A stretch of DNA of 64,000 bases from Firmicutes bacterium AF25-13AC. Its GTDB lineage: Bacteria; Bacillota; Clostridia; Lachnospirales; Lachnospiraceae. Numbering within the stretch: position 1 is the stretch's first letter; every line of letters begins with the position of its first letter. The DNA lies in contig QUFP01000002.1 in the NCBI GenBank assembly GCA_003478935.1, positions 104,368-168,367 of the forward strand, read 5' to 3'. This document shows, piece by piece, positions 1 to 9,989 of this stretch. Both the position numbers and the translations under genes were made by a program. The notes beneath the pieces are model-generated. The model was not told the DNA's origin. It did no database searches and saw only the letters and a program-made list of their open reading frames with translations.

Positions 1-2
1 GT

Positions 3-2105
3 TGGGCTGTGTCATCTGTTGCGGAGAATGAAATTGAAATTACAGTTACCGATGAGAAAAAGACACCAGTTGATGCAATCGTTACATGGGCAGCAAGACC
101 AGATGTAGGTCTTGCTAAATATGGCGATCCAAAGGCAGGCCATGTTGGAATCTTTCTTGAGATTCCATTTCACGGTCAGCATCTGGTAACAGTTCATTTT
201 AAGGAAAAGAATGCACAGGGAAATGTTATTTCTGAGCAAAGTCTTCCGTTAAATCCAGCATTGATTGCAACGAGAAAGTTTTTAAAGGAAAGCAAGGCAC
301 AGTACGTAAGTACAAAGAAAAGTCTGATTTGGCTAAAAAAGAAGCTGACAGGAAATGAGTATGCTGATTACGATACATGGCTTCGTATTATGCGTGTCAG
401 CAGACAGGAGCTTTTTGCACAGCGTAAAACAAAATTTTCGTATGCACCGAAGTTCTCTGTTGTTGTTCCGCTTTATCATACTCCGGCAAAATTTTTAAAG
501 GATTTGGTGCGCTCTATGATGTACCAAAGCTATGCAAACTGGGAGCTGTGTCTTGTAAATGCATCTCCAGAGGATGTACATCTGACATCACTATTAGAAA
601 ACTGGGCAATGAGAGATAAGCGTATCAGGGTGATTCGTCTTGAAAAAAATCTTGGAATTGCACAAAACACAAATGCTGGTATTGCCGCATCAACAGGTGA
701 GTTTATAGCTTTCCTGGATCATGATGATTTTCTGGAGCCAGATGCACTATTTTGCTACGCGGATGCACTAAATAAAGACAAGACGATTGATGTATTCTAC
801 AGTGATGAGGATAAGACAGATGAGTATGCAGCTCATTATTTTTATCCGCATTTCAAGTCTGATTTTAATATCGATTTGCTCCATGCAAATAATTATATGT
901 GCCATTTTCTTGCAGTGAGAAAATCACTTGTAGACACTGTAGGAGGACTGAACGAGAAATTTGACGGTGCACAGGATTATGATTTTGTGATTCGTCTGAC
1001 GGAGCATACTAAAAAAATCTATCATTGTCCGCGTATTTTGTATCATTGGCGCTGCTCAAATCAGTCAACTGCAGCAAGTCAGGGAAACAAGATGTATGCA
1101 ATTCATGCAGGAAAGGCAGCCTTAAATGCACATTATAAGCGTCTTGGCTGGAATGCACGTGCACAGGAAGGTGCGGTTGATGGTTGGTATCAGACAAAGT
1201 TTACATTAAAAGAAGAGCCGCTTGTATCTATCCTGATTCCTAATAAGGACCACACAGACGATTTAGATGTATGCCTAAATTCATTTTTTGAGCGTGCTGA
1301 CTATCAAAATTATGAGTTTATTATCATTGAAAATAATAGTGTATTGCCGGAAACTTTTGCTTACTATGAAAAGATTGAAAAGGAGCATGACAACGTAAAG
1401 GTTGTGTATTGGGAAGCTGGCTTTAATTACTCTGCAATCAACAACTTTGGCTTTAAGTTTGCAAAGGGTGATTATATCATGCTGCTGAATAATGATGTTG
1501 AGCTTATAACACCTGATATTTTCCAGAGTATGTTAGGCTTTTGCATGCGTCCTGAGGTTGGTATTGTTGGTGCAAAACTGTTATACAATGATCATACCGT
1601 TCAGCATGCCGGTGTTTTGGTAGGCGCTGGCGGACTGGCAGATCATGTCTTTAAGGGTATTCATGAGGATGATCCAGGTTACATGGGAAGAGCTATTTCT
1701 TCACAGGATGTGTCAGCAGTTACAGCAGCATGTCTTCTTGTAAAAAGATCAGTATATGAGGAAGTAGGCGGACTTGAAGATGAGTTCCAGGTTGCGTTTA
1801 ATGATGTTGATTTTTGTCTGAAGGTAAGAAAAGCTGGTTATCTTATTGTATATGATGCCGATGTAAAACTTTTCCACTATGAGTCAAAATCAAGAGGTAT
1901 GGAAGATACGACAGAGCGTTTCATTCGTTTTGGAAACGAGATGATGCTTTTAAATTCAAAGTGGGATATTTTGTCAACTTTTGTTGATCCATATTATAAC
2001 CCGAATTTGTCTTATCTGGAGTATTACAAAATTAACCATACTATAAAAGAAGCGCGTAAGCAGCAGCTGATTGCGCGAGGAGAATATTCAGCATCAAAAA
2101 AATAA
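3..2105 (+). CDS. GT2 family glycosyltransferase with two catalytic domains (5' partial)
   Basis: A large cytoplasmic glycosyltransferase, probably building a surface polysaccharide from nucleotide sugars. About 700 residues are visible. The reading frame is open to the window edge (TGG GCT GTG ...), so the gene begins upstream and the GTG at 9 is unlikely to be the start. Two GT2/GT-A domains follow one another: the first from about residue 148 (FSVVVPLYHT, then FLDHDD and YSDEDK as the metal and donor site), the second from about 404 (SILIPNKD, then LLNNDVE and a late NDVDFC). Tandem GT2 proteins of this shape occur in rhamnan and other EPS/teichoic-type clusters. It is followed without a gap by another GT2 gene and then a sugar-phosphate transferase, which supports a polysaccharide role. 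The sugar and linkage cannot be told. Confidence 0.85.
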   Translation, partial: WAVSSVAENEIEITVTDEKKTPVDAIVTWAARPDVGLAKYGDPKAGHVGIFLEIPFHGQHLVTVHFKEKNAQGNVISEQSLPLNPALIATRKFLKESKAQYVSTKKSLIWLKKKLTGNEYADYDTWLRIMRVSRQELFAQRKTKFSYAPKFSVVVPLYHTPAKFLKDLVRSMMYQSYANWELCLVNASPEDVHLTSLLENWAMRDKRIRVIRLEKNLGIAQNTNAGIAASTGEFIAFLDHDDFLEPDALFCYADALNKDKTIDVFYSDEDKTDEYAAHYFYPHFKSDFNIDLLHANNYMCHFLAVRKSLVDTVGGLNEKFDGAQDYDFVIRLTEHTKKIYHCPRILYHWRCSNQSTAASQGNKMYAIHAGKAALNAHYKRLGWNARAQEGAVDGWYQTKFTLKEEPLVSILIPNKDHTDDLDVCLNSFFERADYQNYEFIIIENNSVLPETFAYYEKIEKEHDNVKVVYWEAGFNYSAINNFGFKFAKGDYIMLLNNDVELITPDIFQSMLGFCMRPEVGIVGAKLLYNDHTVQHAGVLVGAGGLADHVFKGIHEDDPGYMGRAISSQDVSAVTAACLLVKRSVYEEVGGLEDEFQVAFNDVDFCLKVRKAGYLIVYDADVKLFHYESKSRGMEDTTERFIRFGNEMMLLNSKWDILSTFVDPYYNPNLSYLEYYKINHTIKEARKQQLIARGEYSASKK

Positions 2106-2129
2106 TTGTGGAAAGGCATGGGTAGCAGA

Positions 2130-3107
2130 ATGGAAAAGAAAGTAACGATTGTCATTCCGAACTATAATGGAAAGCGTTTTTTAGATGATTGCCTTTCTTC
2201 ATTGGAGCGTCAGACAAGCAAGGATTTTGAGACGCTTGTGATTGACAATGCATCGCAGGATGACAGTGTTTCTTATATAAGAGAACATTATCCGTGGGTA
2301 AAGATTGCAGTAATGAGACACAATCTTGGCTTTTCCGGAGGTGTCAATGTGGGAATTGGCATGTGCACGACACCATATGTACTGTTGTTAAATAACGATA
2401 CACGTTCCTTCCCGAAGATGGTAGAGGAACTGATAAAGACAATGGAATCAGCTGATGATATTTTTTCTGTAAGCTGCAAGATGATTCAGTTTCATGACCA
2501 TGAAAAGATGGATGATGCTGGTGATCTTTACACTTGTCTTGGCTGGGCATTTCAGCGAGGTGTGGGTCAGCCAGTTGGTGACTATCGTGAGCCGGCTGAA
2601 GTTTTTTCAGCTTGTGCAGGTGCTGCTATGTACCGAAGAGAACTGTTTGCAAAGGTAGGATTATTTGATGAACTGCATTTTGCGTATTTAGAGGATCTAG
2701 ATCTTGGCTATAGGGCGAAGATTCAGGGATATCGAAATGTATATTGTCCGACAGCAAAGGTATACCATGTGGGCAGTGGAACAAGCGGTTCTAAATATAA
2801 TAGTTTCAAGGTAAAGCTTTCTGCACGAAATTCAGTGTATGTCAACTATAAGAATATGCCGCTGCCACAGCTTATTTTAAATGCACCGGCATTGGTAGCA
2901 GGATATTTTGTAAAATGGTGTTTCTTTATGAAGATCGGCTTTGGAAAGGATTATGTCGATGGATTAAAGGAAGGAATCTCAACTAGAAAAAAATGTAAAA
3001 AGGTATTTTTTAGAGGAAGAGATATACGAAATTATTGGCAGATACAAAAGGAACTGTGGGAAAATACAATTACGTATATTATAGAGCTGGCAAAGCGAAA
3101 GCTATAA
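2130..3107 (+). CDS. GT2 family glycosyltransferase (rhamnosyltransferase-like)
   Basis: A single-domain GT2 enzyme of about 325 residues, likely adding one sugar to a lipid-linked glycan at the inner membrane face. The N-terminus reads VTIVIPNYNG, followed by LLNNDT as the DXD-like metal site and LEDLDLGYRAK around the acceptor or catalytic base position, the WbbL-like pattern. The frame is open back to a TTG at 2106. I prefer the ATG at 2130 because the canonical start of the fold (MEKKVTIVIP) is there and GGAAAGG lies 13 bases upstream; ATG 2118 is an alternative. The gene follows the tandem glycosyltransferase directly, so they are probably cotranscribed. Family assignment is firm, but the specific sugar is inference only. 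Confidence 0.85.
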   Translation: MEKKVTIVIPNYNGKRFLDDCLSSLERQTSKDFETLVIDNASQDDSVSYIREHYPWVKIAVMRHNLGFSGGVNVGIGMCTTPYVLLLNNDTRSFPKMVEELIKTMESADDIFSVSCKMIQFHDHEKMDDAGDLYTCLGWAFQRGVGQPVGDYREPAEVFSACAGAAMYRRELFAKVGLFDELHFAYLEDLDLGYRAKIQGYRNVYCPTAKVYHVGSGTSGSKYNSFKVKLSARNSVYVNYKNMPLPQLILNAPALVAGYFVKWCFFMKIGFGKDYVDGLKEGISTRKKCKKVFFRGRDIRNYWQIQKELWENTITYIIELAKRKL

Positions 3108-3261
3108 GCAGAATAGTTACGTTTTTCTTACAATTTCAAAATACAGGAAATTTGGGGTTGTACTTTTGGCAATTTTCAAGTATGATAGGTACGGCTTTTG
3201 ACAGTTTTTCTTTATCAAAGGCTTACATGCTGCTTAAAAAGCAGTTCCTGAAAGGGTTTTT

Positions 3262-4677
3262 ATGAATACAGGAAAACAACAAACCTATACGGCAGTAAGT
3301 GTTGTGATTGATGCAATTGTGCTGACCGTATCTTACGTGATCAGTTATCTGATCCAGTTTGCACTTCAAAATAATCTGGCGCCATTTGACAGCCGTAATT
3401 ACTGGCCGCCGCTTATGATTATTGTTATAAGCTATCTGATGCTGTATGCGTTCTTCCATATATATGGTTCGTTTCGCATGACAGGAAGAAGAAAAGAGGC
3501 AGTTTTAATCGGCAAAGTAAATATTATTGGCGCATTGATTTTATTTGCCGTATTCTTTGTGATTTCAAACACAGAGGGCTACAACTGGATTGTTGGCTTT
3601 TCGCGAATGATGATTTTATGGATGACCATTTTAAATACAATATTTATGGTTGTCTGGAGAAATATATTCCGATTCATCCTGATGAAGCTTGGAAACAGCC
3701 GCTTCAACCGAAAACCAGTATTGATTGTCGGTTACAGTCAGGCAGCAGAGGCTTATATTGAACGTGTTATGACGCATAAGCAGTGGGGATATGATATTCT
3801 AGGTATCTTAGATGATCATTTACACACAAATGAGTCAGTGAGGGGCATTTCAGTTCTTGGTCCAATAGAGTCTTTGGAGGAATATCTTTCAAAAAATATT
3901 GCAGAGAGCATCATCATTACATTGAAGCTAAAGGAATACGACCGTCTCGAGGAGATCGTTCATGTTTGTGAGAAATCAGGTGTTCACACTGAGTTTGTTC
4001 CAGATTATAACGATATCATCTCCACGAAGCCATATACGGTTGATTTTCTTGGCCTTCCGCTTATCCATATACGCCATGTACCGCTTATGGAGGCAGGAAA
4101 TGCATTTATAAAGCGTGCGATGGATATTGTAGGATCGCTGCTTTGCATAGTCTTGTTTTCACCAATTATGCTGGCAGCTGCTATTGCAGTAAAGTTAAGC
4201 TCACCGGGACCGCTCATTTTTAAGCAGGAGCGTGTCGGGCTTCACAATCGTACATTCAAAATGTATAAGTTTCGTTCAATGACTGTTCAGAAGGCTTCCG
4301 AGGAGGTAAGCAAATGGACGACAAAGAACGATGTGAGAGTGACTCCGGTTGGCCGATTTATAAGGAAAACAAGTATTGATGAGCTTCCACAGCTCTTTAA
4401 TGTTTTAAAGGGCGATATGAGCCTGATTGGTCCGCGTCCGGAACGACCGTTTTTTGTCGATAAGTTTAAGGAAGAGATTCCACGTTACATGATTAAGCAT
4501 CAGGTTCGTCCAGGTATGACTGGATGGGCACAGGTGAATGGTCTTCGAGGAGATACATCCATTCGTAAGCGCATTGAACTTGATCTTTTCTACATTGAAA
4601 ACTGGAGTGTCAGCTTTGATATCCGGATTTTATTCTTGACTGTATTTAAAGGCTTTGTCAATAAGAATGCATATTAA
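3262..4677 (+). CDS. Exopolysaccharide biosynthesis polyprenyl glycosylphosphotransferase
   Basis: A membrane sugar-phosphate transferase that starts a lipid-linked repeat unit by moving a hexose-1-phosphate from UDP-sugar to undecaprenyl phosphate. The 471-residue protein has the full WbaP/CpsE-like layout: several N-terminal transmembrane helices in the first 120 residues, a central nucleotide-binding-like region (residues 145-270), and the bacterial sugar transferase domain from about residue 283 (KRAMDIVGS, one membrane helix, then [36 protein letters not shown]). The conserved Asp-Glu of DELPQ and the PRP motif are intact. The start ATG has AAAGGG just upstream. With the flanking glycosyltransferases and LCP protein it forms a cell-surface polysaccharide assembly locus. 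Whether it transfers glucose or galactose is not determinable. Confidence 0.9.
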   Translation: MNTGKQQTYTAVSVVIDAIVLTVSYVISYLIQFALQNNLAPFDSRNYWPPLMIIVISYLMLYAFFHIYGSFRMTGRRKEAVLIGKVNIIGALILFAVFFVISNTEGYNWIVGFSRMMILWMTILNTIFMVVWRNIFRFILMKLGNSRFNRKPVLIVGYSQAAEAYIERVMTHKQWGYDILGILDDHLHTNESVRGISVLGPIESLEEYLSKNIAESIIITLKLKEYDRLEEIVHVCEKSGVHTEFVPDYNDIISTKPYTVDFLGLPLIHIRHVPLMEAGNAFIKRAMDIVGSLLCIVLFSPIMLAAAIAVKLSSPGPLIFKQERVGLHNRTFKMYKFRSMTVQKASEEVSKWTTKNDVRVTPVGRFIRKTSIDELPQLFNVLKGDMSLIGPRPERPFFVDKFKEEIPRYMIKHQVRPGMTGWAQVNGLRGDTSIRKRIELDLFYIENWSVSFDIRILFLTVFKGFVNKNAY

Positions 4678-4727
4678 AAAAATAGTACCTGTATAGATGG
4701 CAGGCTACAGAAAGGCATAATAAGAAA

Positions 4728-6029
4728 ATGGCTGAAAAACGTTCCTCAATGAAAAACAAAAGAGAGCAGCAGAGAAAAAAGGCTGCTAAGGCAAGAAGAG
4801 TCAGACGAACTCTTTTAGTAATTACAGAGTTCCTTCTTGTCTGTGCACTTTCTATTTGCTGTTATGCAGTTAGTATTCTCAACACGATGCAGCGTTCAAC
4901 AATTAATCAGAAAGAAATTTACGTAGCAACGTTTGCAAATAATGGAGATAATGATCAGCAGGAGGAGGCGCAGACAGCCACGACGGAGCCGCAAAGCAAG
5001 GAACAGGAAAAAGAGTCTGAAAAATCTGGTGAGCAGGAAAGTGTGCCAGAGTCTTCATCTGCAAAGCCTGGAAGTGTGATCAATGTAAGTGAGGTTACAC
5101 AGGCTACGACAGTCGATGATATTTTAAGTCATCAGGAAACAGTAAATGGTTACTGGAATATTTTATTAGTTGGTGTTGATGCAAGAGATCAGGCTAATCT
5201 TGGCGGTGGAAATGGTGTTCAGTCTGACGTTATGATGATCTGCAGCATCAATGTAAAAACAAAGGAAGTTAAGCTGGTGTCTATTTATCGTGATACACTT
5301 CTTAAGATGTATTCAAGAGATGAATTTGACCTTGCAAATTCTGAGTTTGCAAAGGGAAGCGACACTGATATGATCAGTATGATCAATATGAATCTTGATC
5401 TTCAGATTCAGGATGTTGTTGTAGTTAACTGGGCAGCACTTATTCGTGTTATTGATGCGATCGGCGGCATTTATCTTGATATCACTCCGGAAGAAGTTGA
5501 AAAGGGATATATTACAGGTTACATCACGGAGATCGAGGAGGCAACAGGTATCTGGCAGCCTCAGCTGACACAGGCAGGTTATCAGCTTTGTAATGGTGTA
5601 TATGCAGTTGCATATTGTCGTAACCGTTATACGACAGGTATGGATATGGGAAGAACAAGCCGTCAGCGTGAAGTAATCGATAAGATGCTTCAGCAGGCAA
5701 AGGTAGCGTCACCATCAGCACTTCTTACAGCAGTGCGCTATGCGTGTCCAAATATCAATACAACGCTGTCGAATGATGAATTGTTTGCTCTGGCAGCAGA
5801 TGTAAACAGCTATAGTATTACTGATACAGAAGGATTCCCGTATACGTATGATCTGACACTTGGAACGCTTGGTGTCTTTGGTGTAAAGGATTCATTAGTC
5901 TGCACTGATCTGGCAGGAGATGTAAAGAAGCTTCACACATATTTGTTTGGCGATGATGGATATGAACCATCTCAGACAGTAAAAGACATTAGCTATACCA
6001 TTCAGAAAGCATTTGGAGTCGGACAGTAA
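4728..6029 (+). CDS. LytR-CpsA-Psr (LCP) family protein
   Basis: A 433-residue membrane-anchored ligase of the LCP family, which transfers undecaprenyl-linked polysaccharide or teichoic acid onto peptidoglycan outside the membrane. A basic cytoplasmic head (residues 1-26) precedes one transmembrane helix (about 27-50). A low-complexity Gln/Glu/Ser stalk follows, then the LCP catalytic domain (about 140-330) with NILLVGVDAR, SDVMMI, SIYRDT and a conserved arginine block (YCRNRY, GRTSRQREV) that binds the pyrophosphate. It follows the sugar transferase by 50 bases and is closed by a strong terminator, so it is the last gene of the polysaccharide operon, as expected for the attachment step. Which polymer it handles is not visible. 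Confidence 0.9.
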   Translation: MAEKRSSMKNKREQQRKKAAKARRVRRTLLVITEFLLVCALSICCYAVSILNTMQRSTINQKEIYVATFANNGDNDQQEEAQTATTEPQSKEQEKESEKSGEQESVPESSSAKPGSVINVSEVTQATTVDDILSHQETVNGYWNILLVGVDARDQANLGGGNGVQSDVMMICSINVKTKEVKLVSIYRDTLLKMYSRDEFDLANSEFAKGSDTDMISMINMNLDLQIQDVVVVNWAALIRVIDAIGGIYLDITPEEVEKGYITGYITEIEEATGIWQPQLTQAGYQLCNGVYAVAYCRNRYTTGMDMGRTSRQREVIDKMLQQAKVASPSALLTAVRYACPNINTTLSNDELFALAADVNSYSITDTEGFPYTYDLTLGTLGVFGVKDSLVCTDLAGDVKKLHTYLFGDDGYEPSQTVKDISYTIQKAFGVGQ

Positions 6030-6050
6030 ATACAGAAACGATATAAAGTT

Positions 6051-6096
6051 AAAAAGCCTTGTATATCACAAATATGTGGTATATGGGGCTTTTTTT
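6051..6096 (+). terminator. Rho-independent terminator after the LCP gene
   Basis: AAAGCC plus a long AT-rich arm pairs with the complementary arm ending GGCT across an AATA loop and is followed by seven T residues. It closes the polysaccharide operon. Confidence 0.9.
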
Positions 6097-6211
6097 CACG
6101 AATGCTTAAAGAAAAGTACACAATTTAAACACAGATCACTGATAGTATATAGACATAACAAAGAAACAAAGCCAAGCTAAATGCAAGGCTTATTATATAG
6201 GAGGTTCTACT

Positions 6212-7633
6212 ATGATGTATCCAGAAACCAATTTTAATTATGACAACAATAATGAAAATAAAGGAAATAGAAAGCAGAGAAGACAAAATAAGTCAAGAAG
6301 AAATCTGCACAAGGCAGCAGCAGTTCTTGCAGGTGTTGCAGTTATTGGCGGAAGCTTCTGGGGCGGATCACTTCTGACACAGAACACAGAAAATACCGTT
6401 CAGGCAGCATCCACAATGAATCTTTCAAAGGATGAGACAACACCTGATATTGTGGCATCTTCCCTTACTGATTATTCAGATCTGGCCGCACAGTGCCTGC
6501 CGCAGGTTGTTTCTGTAACAAATGTAATTGAAGTTACCAGTACATCAAACGGTGGTTCTGATCTCTTTAATTTCTTCTATGGAAATGGTCAGAATCAGAA
6601 CCAGACATCAACACAGGAGTCTGAGGCATATGGTTCAGGTGTAATTATCGGAAAGACAGAGGATGAGCTTCTGATCGTCACAAATAACCATGTTGCTGTA
6701 TATGACAAATCAGGTAACACAATGTATTACAGCTATACAGCTTCCACCAAGGAAAGAAAAGTCACATTTGTTGATGGAACTGAGGTAGAGGCAAACTTAA
6801 AGGGTGCCGATTCTGATGCAGATATCGCAGTTTTGGCAGTAAAGCTGTCTGACATTCCAGAGGATACCTTAAATGCAATTTCTGTTGCTACTATTGACAA
6901 TTCTGATGATGTTAAGGTTGGTCAGGGTGTCATGGCAATCGGAAATGCACTTGGTCTTGGTCAGACTACCACATTTGGTCATGTAAGTGCACTTAACAAG
7001 GACGTAACTACATCTGATGATAATGTAACAAGAAGTATGATGCAGATTGATGCGGCTATCAATGCTGGTAACAGCGGCGGCGGACTGTTTGATGCAAACG
7101 GTCATCTGATTGGAATTAACTCTGCAAAGAGCTCAGGTGAAGGCGTAGAGGGCATGGGATATGCAATTCCTATTTCTTCCGTAGAGGATCTGATCAACAA
7201 CATGATGAATCAGAAGACAAAAGTTCAGATAGATGAGGATCAGAGAGGTTATCTTGGCATTCAGGGCGTTGACGTACCGACTGAGTATGTACAGAGATTT
7301 GGTATGCCAGAAGGCGCAATGGTAACGAAGATCACAGAGGGAAGCCCGGCATCTGATGCGGGACTGCAGCTGAATGATATCATTACCGCAGTTGATGGAC
7401 AGAAGGTATCTAGTTTTGAAACACTTAGATCTGCACTTTCTTACTACGCAGCAGGTGAGAGTGTTACAATCACAGTCCAAAGACCAAACGGCAACCAGTA
7501 TACAGAGACTCAGATTACTGTAACACTGGCAGATCGTTCAACTATTACTGATACGACTGAGGCAGATACAGAGGAGGGTTCTTCCGAAGCAGAGACTCAA
7601 GAACCTCAGGTTCAGATGCAGAAGGCACAGTAA
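6212..7633 (+). CDS. HtrA/DegP-type serine protease with PDZ domain
   Basis: A membrane-tethered S1C protease that degrades or refolds damaged proteins outside the membrane. The 473-residue protein has a basic N-terminus, one transmembrane helix (about 35-56), and a trypsin-like domain carrying the triad His (TNNHVAV, about 160), Asp (DADIAVLAV, about 204) and Ser (NAGNSGGG, about 287). One PDZ domain (about 345-430, beginning RGYLGIQG) and an acidic Gln/Glu tail follow. AGGAGG at 6199-6204 fixes the ATG at 6212. The family in Bacillota is commonly induced by envelope stress, but no regulator site was recognised here. The gene stands alone between two terminators. Family call is firm; substrates are unknown. 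Confidence 0.95.
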   Translation: MMYPETNFNYDNNNENKGNRKQRRQNKSRRNLHKAAAVLAGVAVIGGSFWGGSLLTQNTENTVQAASTMNLSKDETTPDIVASSLTDYSDLAAQCLPQVVSVTNVIEVTSTSNGGSDLFNFFYGNGQNQNQTSTQESEAYGSGVIIGKTEDELLIVTNNHVAVYDKSGNTMYYSYTASTKERKVTFVDGTEVEANLKGADSDADIAVLAVKLSDIPEDTLNAISVATIDNSDDVKVGQGVMAIGNALGLGQTTTFGHVSALNKDVTTSDDNVTRSMMQIDAAINAGNSGGGLFDANGHLIGINSAKSSGEGVEGMGYAIPISSVEDLINNMMNQKTKVQIDEDQRGYLGIQGVDVPTEYVQRFGMPEGAMVTKITEGSPASDAGLQLNDIITAVDGQKVSSFETLRSALSYYAAGESVTITVQRPNGNQYTETQITVTLADRSTITDTTEADTEEGSSEAETQEPQVQMQKAQ

Positions 7634-7647
7634 ATTTGATTTTACAT

Positions 7648-7684
7648 TGGCACATCAGCTTAGAAGGCTGGTGTGCCTTTTGTA
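7648..7684 (+). terminator. Terminator after the HtrA gene
   Basis: GGCACATCAGC pairs with GCTGGTGTGCC around a short loop and runs into TTTTG, a canonical intrinsic terminator 15 bases after the stop codon. Confidence 0.85.
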
Positions 7685-7778
7685 TGTGTCCCGATATCTA
7701 GGCAAATGGTTCGAGTGCAATGCATTAGAAACTTGAATGTGACATAAAAATAGGTAAGACATAAAGAAAGAGTCTGGT

Positions 7779-8477
7779 ATGTCCAAACAGTCAAAAATAT
7801 ACAAAACACAAGTAAATAAAATGCGGAGTATAGTAGTGCTCTTGTCCATAGCAGTACTTATTTCCTGTGGCTTTTATGTATTGGCAGCAGGAGAGTCTGA
7901 GCAAATCGTCTGGCAGAGGGATGAAAAAAAGGTTGCTATTACATTTGATGATGGCCCGGATGCTAAGACAACAGCGTTATTGCTTGATGGGCTTAAGGCA
8001 AGAAAAGTACGTGCCACCTTTTTTGTGATTGGTGAGAAGGCAGAGCAAAATCCAGAGTTGATTTGCCGTATGAGTGAGGAAGGTCACTTAATTGGAAATC
8101 ATACATATAGTCATGTTCAGCTGAATATGTTAAGCAGCAGTCAGGCATGTTCACAGGTAAAGGCAGCAAATGATGTAATTAAGGAGATTACAGGGCAGGA
8201 AGTTATTTACTTAAGACCACCGTATGGAGAATGGGATCATAAAAAAGATTGTCCGCAAAATATGATTGCAGTTTACTGGGATGTTGATCCGCTTGACTGG
8301 AAGCGCACAGATACGAAACAGATCGCAGCAGATATTTTGCGTCAGGTTAAGCCGGGGGATATTATTTTATTGCATGATATTTATAAGACAAGTGTGCAGG
8401 CTGCCTTTATTGTGATTGATGAATTGCAGCGTCAGGGATATGAATTTGTTACTGTTGAGGAATTGCTGTTTGCATAG
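7779..8477 (+). CDS. Polysaccharide deacetylase (NodB domain), exported
   Basis: A 232-residue exported or membrane-anchored carbohydrate esterase of family 4, likely removing N-acetyl groups from peptidoglycan or another wall glycan. A hydrophobic N-terminal segment (about 15-37) acts as signal or anchor. The NodB motifs are complete: TFDDGPD (about residue 54, general base Asp and metal Asp), GNHTYSH (metal His pair, about 106-112), RPPYGEWD, and the C-terminal ILLHD. The chosen ATG has only a weak GAAAGAG upstream; an internal ATG (MRSIVVLL) at residue 14 would still leave the signal segment intact. It is a single-gene unit between HtrA and rarA. Substrate is not shown by sequence. Confidence 0.88.
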   Translation: MSKQSKIYKTQVNKMRSIVVLLSIAVLISCGFYVLAAGESEQIVWQRDEKKVAITFDDGPDAKTTALLLDGLKARKVRATFFVIGEKAEQNPELICRMSEEGHLIGNHTYSHVQLNMLSSSQACSQVKAANDVIKEITGQEVIYLRPPYGEWDHKKDCPQNMIAVYWDVDPLDWKRTDTKQIAADILRQVKPGDIILLHDIYKTSVQAAFIVIDELQRQGYEFVTVEELLFA

Positions 8478-8587
8478 TTGTTTTTTGCTGCTAAACGTGC
8501 TAAGATTGGATACAGTTCACAAAGAAACTTGCAAAGTGATTTGCCAGTCTCCACCGTGAATAGTAAGAGATGGACAGGACAATGAGT

Positions 8588-9924
8588 ATGGATTTATTTG
8601 ATTATATGAGAGAAACTCAGCAAAAGGAATCACCGCTTGCGTCGCGTATGCGTCCAAAAACACTTGATGAAGTTGTTGGTCAAAAGCATATCATCGGGAA
8701 GAATACGATGCTGTACCGCGCAATTAAGGCAGATAAGCTTAGCTCCGTTATTTTTTATGGTCCGCCAGGAACAGGAAAGACAACGCTTGCGATGGTGATC
8801 GCCAATACGACAAGCTCTGAGTTTACACAGCTTAATGCAACTGTAGCCGGAAAAAAAGATATGGAGGACGTAGTAAAGCGTGCAAAAGACCTCAGGGAAT
8901 GTACGGACGCAGGACTATTCTTTTTATTGATGAGATTCATCGTTTTAATAAAGGACAGCAGGATTATCTGCTTCCATTTGTAGAGGATGGAACAATCATT
9001 TTGATTGGCGCAACGACAGAAAACCCATATTTTGAGGTAAATCCAGCTCTGATTTCCAGATCCATTATTTTTGAGCTGCACAATTTGGAAAAGGAAGATA
9101 TCAAAGAGCTGATTAAGCGTGCCGTGAGCGATCCTGTGCGTGGTATGGGAAGCTATCATGCTATGCTTGATGATGATGCCGCTGAATTTTTAAGTGATGC
9201 TGCAAACGGTGATGCACGCGCCGCATTAAATGGCATTGAGCTTGCAGTGCTGACGACGGATCGCTCTGACGATGGAATGATTCATATCACACTTGATACG
9301 GCGCAGGAATGTATTCAAAAGCGTGCTGTGCGTTACGATAAGAGCGGCGATAATCATTATGATACGATCAGTGCATTTATTAAAAGTATGCGTGGCTCTG
9401 ATCCTGATGCCGCAGTTTATTATCTGGCGCGCATGCTATATGCAGGTGAAGATATCCGCTTTATAGCACGTCGTATCATGATTTGTGCATCGGAGGATGT
9501 GGGAAATGCTGATCCTCAGGCACTTGTCGTAGCAGTTGCGGCTTCTCAGGCCATTGAGCGTATTGGTATGCCAGAAGCGCAGATTATATTGTCACATGCT
9601 GCTACTTATGTGGCATGTGCACCAAAGAGCAATGCTGCGTATATGGCAATTTCAGAGGCGATGAATTATGTACAGAATCATAAGACACCGCCAGTGCCGT
9701 CACATTTGCAGGATACACACTATAAGAGTGCAGGAAAGCTTGGTCATGGAGATGGATATAAGTATGCGCACGATTATAAAAACCATTATGTGAAACAGCA
9801 GTATCTGCCTGATACCATGGAAAATGAGCATTTTTATCGCCCATCTGAGAATGGATATGAAAGAACGATTGTGCAGCATCTAACACGGCTTCATGCAGAG
9901 GCTGAAGACAAAAATAATAAGTAA
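8588..9924 (+). CDS. rarA: Replication-associated recombination protein A (RarA/MgsA AAA ATPase), frameshifted
   Basis: An AAA+ clamp-loader-like ATPase acting at stalled replication forks. The product would be about 445 residues, but the frame breaks at 8897-8899: the first half (MDLFDYMRE, Walker A GPPGTGKTT) runs off frame after KDLRE, and the second half continues at once as MYGRRTILFIDEIHRF (Walker B) to the normal C-terminus. Restoring one A in the GGGAA tract rejoins a continuous protein with nothing missing. The start at 8588 gives the usual MDLFDYMRE N-terminus with ACAGGA upstream; in-frame ATGs at 8570 and 8582 are weaker. A genuine mutation or a sequencing deletion are both possible; similar breaks in three other genes favour the latter. 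Confidence 0.88.
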
Positions 9925-9989
9925 TAATCGGCTAAATTGACCGATTGTAATAATGAGAACGGACAGACGCAAAGGAAAAAGGAGAAAAA